From: Rehmannia glutinosa
Taxonomy: Eukaryota; Streptophyta; Magnoliopsida; Lamiales; Orobanchaceae
Reading direction: 5' to 3'
Assembly (NCBI GenBank): GCA_016081115.2
Contig: CM071933.1
Coordinates: 58,914,660 to 58,978,659, forward strand
Length of the DNA stretch: 64,000 nt
Part shown: positions 11,384-22,800 of the stretch, in pieces
How the letters are laid out: each line of letters begins with the position of its first letter
Numbering within the stretch: position 1 is the first letter of the stretch
Notes under the pieces: model-generated
What the model saw: only the letters and a program-made list of their open reading frames with translations
Database searches by the model: none
What the model was told of the DNA's origin: nothing
Translations under genes and position numbers: made by a program

Positions 11384-14300
11384 ATGAGCCAGAAGGAGGC
11401 TGAGGAGAACTCAGGTACCATGACAGGTATGTTATCAGTGTTTAATATACCTGCATTAGTGCTTTTTGACACAAGAGCTACACATTCATTCATGTCTAAG
11501 AAATTTCACGCTCTAACTGGAAATAGAGATGTTAGAGTAAAAGAATCACTTGAGATTAGTGTACCTTCAGGAGAGATAATTTATACTAACTCAATGATTA
11601 GAAATGCACATATAGATGTGAATGGACATAACCTAGAAGTCGAACTGTATGTGATTGACATGAAAGATTTTGATATAATTCTAGGCATGGATTGGTTGAC
11701 GAGGCATCAAGCGAATATTAGATGTCAGGAGAGAGAGATAACTTTGAAATTATCTGAGGACAAAGTGACAATTCTCTACGGAGTAAAGCCTGGTAAGGTA
11801 CCGCGAGTCATATCAGCAATGAAGGCATTGAAAATTCTTAAGAAAGACAACTGTCAAGGATACCTGGTCAATATGGTTGGTAATCAATCAATCGAATTGT
11901 CGATTGAAGATGTACCAATTGTGAATGAGTTTTTGGATGTATTTCCAGAAGATTTACCTGGAGTGCCACTAGACAGACAAGTGGAGTTTACAATTGACTT
12001 GATACCTGGGGCAGCACCGGTATCAAAAGCTCCTTATAGGATGGCACCTAAAGAACTACAAGAGCTGAAAGTTCAACTACAAGAGTTGTTGGACTTGAAA
12101 TTTATCCGCCCTAGCGTGTCTCCATGGGGAGCACCAATCCTATTTGTTAAAAAGAAAGATGGTACTCTAAGGATGTGCATTGATTATCGAGAATTGAACC
12201 AACTCACAATAAAGAATAAGTACCCGTTGCCGCGAATTGAAGATTTATTCGACCAATTGAGAGGGGCGGGTATCTTTTCAAAGATTGACTTGAGATCTGG
12301 GTATCATCAGTTGAAGATAAAAGAGGAGGATATTTCAAAGACATCATTCAGATCGAGATATGGGCATTACGAGTTCGTGGTGATGCCCTTTGGACTAAGC
12401 AACGCTCCAACAGCGTTTATGGATTTAATGAATAGGATATTCCATCCATATCTAGATCAATTTGTTATTGTGTTTATTGATGATATTTTGGTATACTCAC
12501 GAGACGAAAAGCAACATGAGGAACACTTGAGAATTGTACTGGAGACTCTTCGAAAGGAGAAGCTATATGCGAAGTTCAAGAAATGTGAATTCTGGATAAA
12601 TCGAGTTGTATTTCTTGGGCATGTGGTAACGGCTCAAGGAATTGAAGTTGATCCCGCAAAGATTGAGGCGGTGATTTAGTGGAATGCACCAAGAAATGCG
12701 AATGAAGTTCGCAGTTTCTTAGGTTTAGCTGGCTATTACCGGAGATTTATTGAAGGGTTTTCCAAGATAGCAGCACCCATGACAAGATTGACAAGAAATG
12801 GAGAGAAATTCTTGTGGAATGAGAAATGTGAAGCAAGCTTCCAAGAGTTAAAGAAGAGATTGACGTCAGCGATAGTGTTGACAATCCCGGATCCTACAAA
12901 GGAATTTATTGTTTACAGCGATGCATCAAAACAAGGTCTGGGTTGTGTTTTAATGCAACATGGCAAAGTGATTGCTTATGCTTCAAGGCAATTAAAGCCA
13001 CATGAGCTAAACTACCCCACACACGATTTGGACTTAGCGGCAATAGTTCATGCACTCAAGATTTGGCGGCATCATTTATATGGAGGGAAGTGTGAGATTT
13101 TCACAGATCGCAAAAGCCTGAAATATTTGTTTACTCAGAAGGAGTTAAACATGAGGCAAATGAGATGGCTTGAACTGGTGAAGGACTATGATTGCACAAT
13201 TCAATATCATCCGGGAAAGGCTAATGTGGTTGCAGATGCCTTAAGTCGTAAGACAAGAGGTGAATTAGCATGTACATTGACCACTCAGGAACAAATGATT
13301 CGAGATTTCTCAAAGATGAGTATTGAGGTGGTTAAACCGCCAAAAAGCACGAAAGCAATTTTATCGGCGTTGGTAGTACAACCAACCTTAAGAGAAAGGA
13401 TAAAAGAAGCACAAAAGCGAGATGAGCTTTTGAGCAGAATAAACAAGCAAGAGGCGTCTGGGAAAGATAAAGAATTCACTATAACAACCGATGGAGTATG
13501 GTTGTATGAAGGGAGAATTTACGTACCTGACAATGAGAATCTAAAGAGAGAAATTTTGGTTGAAGCTCACAGCACGCCGTACACAGCACACCCAGGTGGT
13601 ACAAAAATGTACCAAGACCTTAAGAGGATGTTTTTGTGGAGAGGAATGAAGAGTGACATAGGGAAATTTGTGGAGAGTTGTTTGATATGTCAACAAGTCA
13701 AGGCCGAACATCAACGACCTTCTGGATTACTTAAGCCACTTGAAATCCCTGAATGGAAATGGGAGCACATAACAATGGATTTTGTAGTTGGCTTACCTAT
13801 AACAACCAAGGGAAATACTGCAATATGGGTCATTGTCGATAGAGTGACAAAGTCTGCACACTTTTTGCCGATAAAGATGACATTCAGAATGGATCAGTAC
13901 GCACAGATTTATGTCAAGGAGATAGTAAGATTACATGGAGTTCCTGTGACGATAGTGTCGGACAGAGACACTCGGTTTACATCTAAGTTTTGGAAAAGTT
14001 TGCAGAATGCAATGGGGACGAGATTAAAGTTTAGCACTGCACATCATCCGCAATCAGACGACCAATTAGAACGAACGATTCAAATTCTCGAGGATATGTT
14101 AAGGGCGTGCGTACTGGATGATGGAAGTAATTGGGAGACAATATTACCCTTGGTGGAATTTGCTTATAATAACAGTTTCCAAGCTACCATTGGGATGGCC
14201 CTGTATGAAGCATTGTACGGGAGAAAGTGTAGATCCCCGTTATATTGGGATGAGGTTGGTGAGAGAAAAGTATTAGGACCGAAATTAGTGGAGGAAACAG

Positions 14301-14910
14301 TCAAAAAAATTAGGAAAATCCGAGAGAGAATAAAATCGCTCAAGACCGACATAAGTCGTATGTTGATAAGCATAAAAAGGACCTGCATTTTGAAGTCGGG
14401 GAAAAAGTATTTTTGAAAGTCGCACCAATTAAAGGGATTATTCGATTTGGAAAGAGAGGAAAACTCCGACCGCGATTTGTGGGGCCATTTGAAATCCTTG
14501 AGCGAGTCGGAGATCTAGCTTATCGATTGACTTTACCGCCCGAATTCGCTTCGGTACATAATGTGTTCCATGTGTCAATGCTGCGAAAATATGTACATGA
14601 TCCGAGTCATATTATAAATTACTCGACCTTGGAAGTCAATAAGGATTTAACTTACGAAGAAATGCCTTGTGCGGTCTTGGACAAGAAGGTTCACAAGCTG
14701 AGGAACAAGGATGTGAATTTGATTAAAATACTATGGAACCGACATAACAAAGATGAGGCTACATGGGAACAAGAAGATGAGATACGAGCCAAATATCTGA
14801 CGTTCTTAGATGGCGGTACGTACTCAAATTTCGAGGACGAAATTTTTCCAAGCGGGGTAGGTTGTAGCACCCACCTTAAAATTTGTCATATTATATTTTT
14901 ATGTTATTAG
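11384..14910 (+). pseudogene. pol polyprotein (PR-RT-RNase H-INT-chromodomain), broken
   Basis: The first segment (11384-12679, 431 codons) has the protease site reading DTR at residues 29-31 instead of DTG, then RT with YRELN near residue 268 and the catalytic FIDD at residues 364-367. An in-frame TAG at 12677-12679 stops it, and the same frame resumes at once. The second segment (to 14416) has RNase H with D48, D85 where the family has Glu (DLDLAAIV), and TDRKSL at 109 onward in place of TDHKSL. Integrase follows with zinc-binding H264, H271 and a CXXC near residue 301, and catalytic D334, D395 and E431 (35-residue spacing kept). A frameshift near 14340 moves the end into a third frame (14413-14910) carrying the GPFEILERVG and chromodomain-like region. 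The last 16 codons run into the 3' LTR. Confidence 0.93.
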
Positions 14911-16757
14911 CATAATTACTATTATAAGATATTTACCATTTTTTTTATAGTTAATTTCCATCAATTTCTAACTATTAATGCTATCATTTTAAAATATACA
15001 AGTTATATTTAATTTTCTATCAATGATATATGACGTTTTGGGCTGTTAAAATAATTTAGTTCAAACTTTTTTTCTTTTTTTATTTTTTTTATTAGCCCAA
15101 CCCTAAATTTATTTTATTTAAAGCCTAATCCAATATTCAAGCCTTTAAAGTTAGTAAACCCAAGCCCATTTGACTGATATGTTTAACTTATCAGGATTCA
15201 GAAATCTGTACAAGAAATTACGTTTTTTAACCCACGTTCCTAAAACTTCCACTCCACTACTATGGTTATATGTCAACTTCCCTCAACAATAAGGAGTTAC
15301 AATAAGTTTTCTAGACACGATGGAAATTGCAGTTGCATTTGTAGAGCTATAAAACAGAAATCACAAGACATATGCAGAGATATTTTTTTTTCCTTTCTCA
15401 CGTCTGCAAAATTCTGGGAGAGAAGGTAAACTGACTTATTCATTTCTCACAATTTCTCAACATTCACTTGTCTTCTTTCCAACTTGTCTTCTCTCATTCC
15501 TCAAACCCGACACATCGAGCCTACCACGCATATTTTTTTTCATTCAACATAAAAACCCAGATTTTACAACTCTCGGGTTGTTCCGTCGCGACAGCTGGTA
15601 TATCCGACCTACTGTGCGTATGCGCGAGAGAGGAACTGGATTGCCGGTGGTGGTGTTGGGGAGAAAAGAAGAAATGATAAGAAAAAAAAAGAAAGAAAAC
15701 AAAGAGGAAGAAGAATGGCGACAGAGAGGCTGGGAAATGGAAAGAAGGAAATTAAGGGAAATGGGGGAAAAGAGATATGGGGACCACATTTGTCCACTAC
15801 CATTTGTCTTCAAGCCAAAACCAAACTATTTTTTTTAAAGTTTCCAGATTTTTTTTTAAAAACCCATCCAAACTTGTGGAACCCATTTGATGTTGCTTTA
15901 TATGTAGAATCTCTTTGATTTTCTTTTATCTATTTCTAAATATACACACACATGCACCATACATATTATATATGTGTTTACATACGCACACACCAGACTT
16001 ATATATATATATATGTGTCTATATGTTTATATAAATATATATTATAATTATTAGTATATTTACTATAAGTCAAATTCTAAGAGTAGGCTATTTTTTTTAC
16101 TAGGAGTCGAGTTCGTAGAGAATTAAGGATAATAAGGACAGAAATGCATCACTTTAATTGCTCGTTTCATCATTTCAAGGTGGGGATTTTATTTCTATGC
16201 AATCGCATTGCTCAATTGTTACATGTTTTATTTTCGAGTTTGTCGCATTATGATACATGTTACATGACAGTTAGTCTACGGGCTCATGATGTTTCGTGGA
16301 AAAATTCACGTTAAACACAATCATTATTTCGTGGAGCAATCCACGTTAAACAAGTCGTGGGCCAATCCACGTAAAACAAGTTACATGTTACCTCTTTGTT
16401 AATATAATTTTTTTTATGCTAAGATAAATTAGTCCCCACTGAGTTGTTACTCACCCCTTACTATAACCAATCTTGCAGGATGAGGGAGCTTGGTGATTTG
16501 CTGGGGAAGGATGCTTAAGCTCAAAAGATTTTTAAACTAAATTAATTTAAATTCCTAGATTAGAGATGTTTTATATTTTAAAGTCGGACAAGTCCTATTT
16601 CAGTTTACTTTAGGGATAGTATTTACAATTGGTTGATTTACTAATATTTACTTCCAGTCTTACTAAAACGCTTCCGCAGTATTTTCGTTAAATGTTTATA
16701 ATATTTTAGTATTCATGATTTTGTAAAACTTTATTATAGAAATTTGGGGTCGTTACA
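14863..16757 (+). repeat. 3' LTR of the Tekay-like element
   Basis: 1895 bp, beginning TGTAGCACCCACC and ending GGGGTCGTTACA, followed by target duplication AATAT. It is preceded by a short purine-rich stretch (AAGCGGGGTAGG, 14850-14861), the likely polypurine tract. It is longer than the 5' copy because it keeps two segments near its start. Its last base lies 86 bp from the end of the NAC stop codon on the opposite strand, so NAC transcripts would read into it in antisense. Confidence 0.92.
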
Positions 16758-16843
16758 AATATGCATCCTCAGAGCATACCTAAACGAATACGTTCAAATT
16801 AAGGTTAAAACCCCGTTAGCCATCGGGGCCAGCCTAGCACAAT

Positions 16844-19800
16844 CTACTTGGAAAATTTCGAAAAATCCGGTTCGAAACCATGATAAGAAAACGGAAATCT
16901 CTGAGCCGGTGGTGGGCCCACATCAGCAACCTGCTGTGAGAACTTTTGGCATTTTGTGATGTGATCCATGGTCTGATGCGTAGCCAATAACTTATCCAGA
17001 AATGACCAATCGCCGGAAAACTTCTCCGGCTGGATGAACCCGGCGGTGGACGGCGCTGCGCCACCTGATGTTAACCTGAATGGACTACTGCTGAATGGAA
17101 GTGATGACAAGAATGAAGTGGGGACCGTTGATTCGGGGCTGAGTAATTGGGGAAGATGCATCGAACTGTTGTCATCAAATGTAAGGTTGTTGGACTGGGC
17201 TTGATCATAATAGAGATTGGGCTCCTGTGTGCAAAGCCCATCTGCATGGAAAGGTGTAATGGGTTCTTCTTGATCGGCCCCGTCGGTATGGAAACCTCTT
17301 AAGTGGTTTTTCTTCTTGGACACCCTGCAGATCACCCATCCATCTTCCTGTTTTCAAAAAAAAAAAGAAGGGAAAACAAGAAAAACAATCATATTTAATG
17401 TTTTTTAATGAAGGTCATCTAAAAGAATTAAATGTGTTGTTAATTTTTTCTTGTCCACATTGGCTACCAAGTACCAACTCAGTAATCTCTATCTCTATCT
17501 CTATCTCTATCTCTACTTCTTTAAAAGTACGAATATTTCTGTCAAAATTTGAGTAGACTATAATACCCCTATATTAGATTAATTTGAATAGATTAAAGTG
17601 TAATTTATGAAGGATAATCAAGAGGCAAAAACTCTGCAGCATTAAGGAAACTTAGAATCAGTTTCTTTTTCAAAAACTTAGAATCAGTTTCTTTTTCAAA
17701 ACTCAAGAGTCACAAATTCTTCACATTCCTTGGTAGAAAAAGGTTACGTTCCAGATGTAAGGAGACCAGAGTAGATCGGTTTCATACGTTTCGTCGGAAT
17801 TTTCATAAGTTTTCCTTCTTTCTCTCCACTCTTTCAGTTGTATTGTTCTTATTTTGCTTGGTTCCATTGTTGCTTTTGTAAATTATAAAGTGGAGCAACT
17901 CAAGAGGCACAAATTCTTCACATTCTTTGGACAAAAAAAAAAATTACGTTCCAGATGTGAGAAGACCCAAGCAGATCGGTTTCATACAATATTTCATCGA
18001 AATTTCCGGTAAGTTTTTCTTCTTTCTCTCCAATCATCATATTAAGGAAAGAAAAAAAGGTTCATGAAAATTTTCAATTCTCTCATAACACGTAGTTTTT
18101 GTCATACAGTGCTTTGACCCTTCCATAGCTATGGCTAACCTTATCTCAAAATTTGATGAAAAGCTTTAATATGTTTCACTAAATTTTTTGTTGTTGTATT
18201 GCAGTGAGGCCTACTATTAAATTCAAATACTTTTGGTGTTTCAATCAATTGTGAAATTAGCAATTTATCTACCTTACACATGCCTTTAGCAACATGAGTA
18301 TTTTGACTTTATCTTATGAAATTTTAGCTTTTATTTTTATATGCTTTTATCGATTTTTATTTTATTTGAATTGTAATTGTATGAATTTTAACTTCCCAGT
18401 TAATTACTTATACCAACGAGTGTGGTTCACTAAAGCTGATCGAGTTGCGATATATGGGTTACAAAGAAAATAATGGTAACATCCACTCCTTGTCGAACCT
18501 TTTTTGTTATGGGGAATACATAAATTAATTTTACAGGACTTAAATGTGTCGATTCTTATGGGGATTATCAAAAGAAAAGGGTTTTATTTTTATTGATTCT
18601 CCTATTACTTTTATATTTTTGTATCCTATGTCGATCTAAATGCCTATATTAGAGAATCGGGTTATCGAAGGTTAGGTTGAATACCGATGACAGAGAGTTG
18701 AAGGTGTTGGTCTGGGCATCATAGATAATAACAAACAATATAAATATCAACAAACAATATGGTTAAACATAAAAATTATAAGGGACTTACTGTTTTAGAA
18801 GTTTAAGAAGCTAATTAAGGAATCTTCTAAAGATCTTCATCAACCGTACTATATATATTGAAATCATCAGCTGGTTAATTGCTGTGAAATAAAGGTTTTT
18901 GATTTTTTACGATGTTTAGTATAATGCTTCTGAGGTAAGGGTTGATTACCACAGAGAATTCGGTGGAGAAGAAAAATTTGATGAATGCGAACATAATGGA
19001 GAATGTTAGATCATGAACAGACAAAATTATCTTTTTAGACCTATAAGTGGACGCACTTAGAGATTTAGTCCTATTTTTTTCCCGATTTTAGATTCAGTCC
19101 TTTAAGTGGAAAAATTCAGAATTTTGTTGAGTTGGCAACCTAAATACAATTGACATGGATAATATATTAGAATACGTTTTGTTTACTCCCAACATGGAGG
19201 ATTAAAGATTGGGGGTTGATATTTTTCATTGTTTTGGATGTACGGGTGCTGGTGTGAAGCAAGATCTATATGGAACTCCGTCTTTGGAGGATATGGGTCT
19301 TTTTCATTTGGGTCATCACACAACAGAAACACTACCTTACAAGAAAGGATTAAACTTGCATTTGAAATGTCCACAATTAGAACTTTTCCTTTCACTCGTA
19401 AGTAAGGGATTAAGTCCTCCTTATCTTATAAGCCAAAAAAAAGGATTGGAGTGCCAAAACGTTTTCTGACTTTGTTACTGTAGGCAAAAGCATTTAATTT
19501 TAATTTTATGCTATGCCAAGGTTTTGATATTCTGTTGGACTACTAGAAAATGAATATGCTATCCACACAAGAACATTTGTTCTTGTAATTGTGAGCCACA
19601 TCGTATAGTCAATTTCTCAGCACAACTCCGAAAAAAAAAAAAAAGAAATGAATAACCAAAGCTTGAAACAAGAGGAAAAATTATAACATACAAATAGAAA
19701 AGGTAGAAGATAAAGAAGAGTAATAAAGGAAATGAAGATATCACTTCCTGATCTATGAGACTTTTACGGTTTACAATCAGTTGTTTTTTGTTAACACGCA

Positions 19801-22800
19801 ATATTATGCAAATTAATATGCATGTTCTTTTTGGTAATTCATCACTTAAATCTCTTTAGTGGGTAAATAATATGGATATTTTGTTTTAGTAGGGATTTTG
19901 TATCTTTTTGTGCATCCTAAGGAAAATTGGCTATGTGAATTCTATTGAAATTAAAATTTCATTTTGTATTTTTGCATAATAGTGCTAACAGTAAATCTGA
20001 ACGGAAGAAGTTATTCAACAATTTGTAATACCTATGGTTAGTTCTACCTTTAGTTTCTCAAACAACAAAAAACAGTTCGAATTATTACAAATTTGAGTTC
20101 CATGATTAGGGGTTGGGTTCGTATTTATTTAGTTCAATTTATTTGAGTTTATAGGTTAAACCAACTGACTTTAGTGGGTCATAATATGGGTCTTGTGTTT
20201 AATTTACTAGAGATTTTGTATTCTTTTATGTATCCTGGGGAAAATCGGAGATGTGAATTCTACTGAAACTGAAGTTTCATTTCACATTATTGACTATAAC
20301 AAATAATCAAATTCAAAAAAGTTTCAAATATGATTATCCTGAAACACCATGAGATAGATATATGTGCAAATTTATAAGCACATGAGCAATGAGAAATGTG
20401 ATGTGATGCTGAGTAAAAATGAAAGAGTAAAAATGAAACAGGCTTGTGAAACCAACAACTATTATTTCCCAGTGACTCTGAGATAGATGAACTCTTCAAA
20501 ATCTTTAGGTGATATGTATGATAGAACAATTCAAAAGTTGTCTCTAAAATGTTTTCTTGCTTATTTTATCGGGCAACATGCTTGTATATGATATAGAAAC
20601 ATGTTGTCCTACAAAATATTCGAACATTTGTTTCCAAAACTCAATTTCATTTGGTAACATATGATTCATGCAATAGGTATTTCATGATTTATCTATTGTA
20701 TTGAAGAGTATGGTCACCCCAAATGAAAATACATGGCATGCAGTGACATCTCTACTTGATTTTATCAGCATTTCCAAAATGGTCACCTAAGGTCATTAGA
20801 ATATGATGGTTTTTTCCTCCTATTTTTAAAGTGTTTGTCTGAACTATTTGTGATATTTTTTTTTACAGGCCCTAAAAAGAAGCATTTGTGCTTGTACATT
20901 ATGCTCTTTTGAGAAAAACTTGTAGTATATGTGTCTGCTGAGTCAGATTCTCATCTAGAGGGCACTTATATTGAAGAAGTTCTGAGAGTGTTCTCATCAA
21001 GTTGTCGAATTATGTTTCCGTGTGGGAGCAGGGTGTTATAGCCATAAATAATCCATTAGAGGAGTAATTGTTTCTTTTAGGATTTGAACTTATTTTAGTG
21101 TTGGATTTTTTTTTATAATTTGATTAATTATATGATGCAAAGTTACTATTTCAAAGTTCATGATGTGTTTTAAGTCCTATTGTTCTTATTGGAATTTATT
21201 ATTTTAGCACAAGACATTTCGTTTCCAAAAGAAAACAGTTCGAGAAGGTTCAATTGGCGAAATGTATTTATCTGATTTAAATTTATTCATTTTTAGTTTA
21301 CACACACAAACACAATAGAATATCCAAATTCCATTGTTAAGCATTTCCAGCATCGCCATTGTTGTAATTCATTTCAAAAGTGTCGGAATAATTCCCGAAG
21401 CAAAAAAAGCTAAAAGATTGAAGAAGATTTTCGTTTTCGCTTTTGGATGTTTTCCAGGTGCAGTTAAAAATTTGTAACATTGACACTATTTCGATGAGAA
21501 ATGACAACATACATATTTTGCGTTTTTTTAACCTGAATGTGGATAGTGTTTTTGTTCAATATATATTTACTTTATTTATTTTTCGTATTGAATATGAGTT
21601 TATTGACTGTATAATTGAGTACATGTACTTGATCAGCAAAAAATGGTATTGCATTCACAAACTTTTTCTTTTCTTAAATTTAATTCAATTAACATATAGT
21701 TTCGTTAAAAAAAATCACAGAATGCCAGAGGCAATAGAGAATGTTTTAGCCATTTAAGGTAATCAATGAAAGATTTTTAGCAGTGGCGAGGGGAAATGTT
21801 GAGAGGGTAAATTTGGTAGCTTTTGCTCTAGAAGAAGAGGTTGATGATGGACAAGCTACCAGAACTCCCTTTCGATGGAGAAGTACAACGATGATGGATA
21901 CACCTATACCAATGGGAATAGTTTCTGGGAGGGGTATTTTGGAACTTTAAGAATTAGATGTGCGCCAAACTTTGCTCAATCATATACGCCGTCTACAGGG
22001 CGATAGAACTTGTCACTTGTGGTAGGAAACAACATTTTGTATAATAATTGCGTAAATTTTTTTAAGTTAGCTGTTTTTGAGTATTTTCCATCAAACAAGA
22101 CTTAATGCTCCGTCCATGTTAGCCATCCATAATATCAAATAAAGTATCCTCAAAGATTTTATGGTTTTTGTGGGGGAAAAATATTGTAGTCCCCTTAATT
22201 GTTTAAGCTGGAATAATGTAACTTTATTATTATCGGATGTCTATAACGTGAACTATTCAATATTGTTGATTTATACAGACGAAAATTTTGTTTTCTTCTA
22301 TAAACTTCCACTTTTTTTCGAATTCATTTTCATGATTTTTAAATGGGGAAGAATTTTAGGCAGCGACTTCGAAGAATTAACATGACTACAAATGTTTGGA
22401 GAATATTCATGTTATCACCTGTGTGATTCATAAATTTAACAAATGTTAAATGGATGGCAACAAGAATTCAAATGGAGATGTTAAATTAATCCTATTTTCT
22501 CAAATGCAAATCCTGGAATGGAATTGGTCCTAAAGTAATATATTGTAGTGAATAATGCATTAGAATCTACTATTAAACTGTTTATAGCTTTCAAAATTTT
22601 ATTATTACTAATATTTAATCTAATAAGGTGAACATGACTCAAAATGCTACGTAAGACAATGTTTGGAGACATGAATAGTATATAAGAAATATTCCAAGAA
22701 ATTTGTTTGTTTGAACTTTGAAGGGAATACGTACTTGGATTTCACGAGAAGCATTATCATCGTCTAAACGATACTCGTGCATGATCCAATCAGTTTTGTG

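Larger units (their letters stand above)
7679..16757 (+). mobile_element. Full-length Ty3/gypsy LTR retrotransposon, Tekay-like chromovirus
   Basis: The element is 9.1 kb, bounded by TG...CA LTRs and by the exact 5-bp duplication AATAT at 7674-7678 and 16758-16762. The internal order is primer site, an extra ORF, gag, zinc knuckle, protease, RT, RNase H and integrase, with a chromodomain-like C-terminus (KVHKLRNKDVNLIKILWNRH region). This order and the chromodomain define a chromovirus, and the motif wording is closest to the Tekay clade as I know it. It cannot be autonomous as read: gag is frameshifted, pol has a stop and a frameshift, and the protease active site is changed. It lies on the opposite strand to the NAC gene, just past that gene's stop codon. 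Confidence 0.93.
17348..22734 (-). other. NAC intron 2 (5.4 kb)
   Basis: AT-rich, no conserved ORF. It holds an ATCTCT microsatellite (17485-17515) and two pairs of diverged direct repeats (17701-17827/17898-18031 and 19857-19970/20170-20288). A stretch at 21780-21955 stays open on the plus strand for about 55 codons without a start. Splice ends are GTACGT (22734) and ACAG (17348). The length and internal duplications suggest growth by old insertions too decayed to classify. Confidence 0.6.

Noticed and set aside
16744..17064. Plus- and minus-strand ORFs overlapping the NAC last exon
   Set aside because: Alternative frames of the NAC C-terminal exon.
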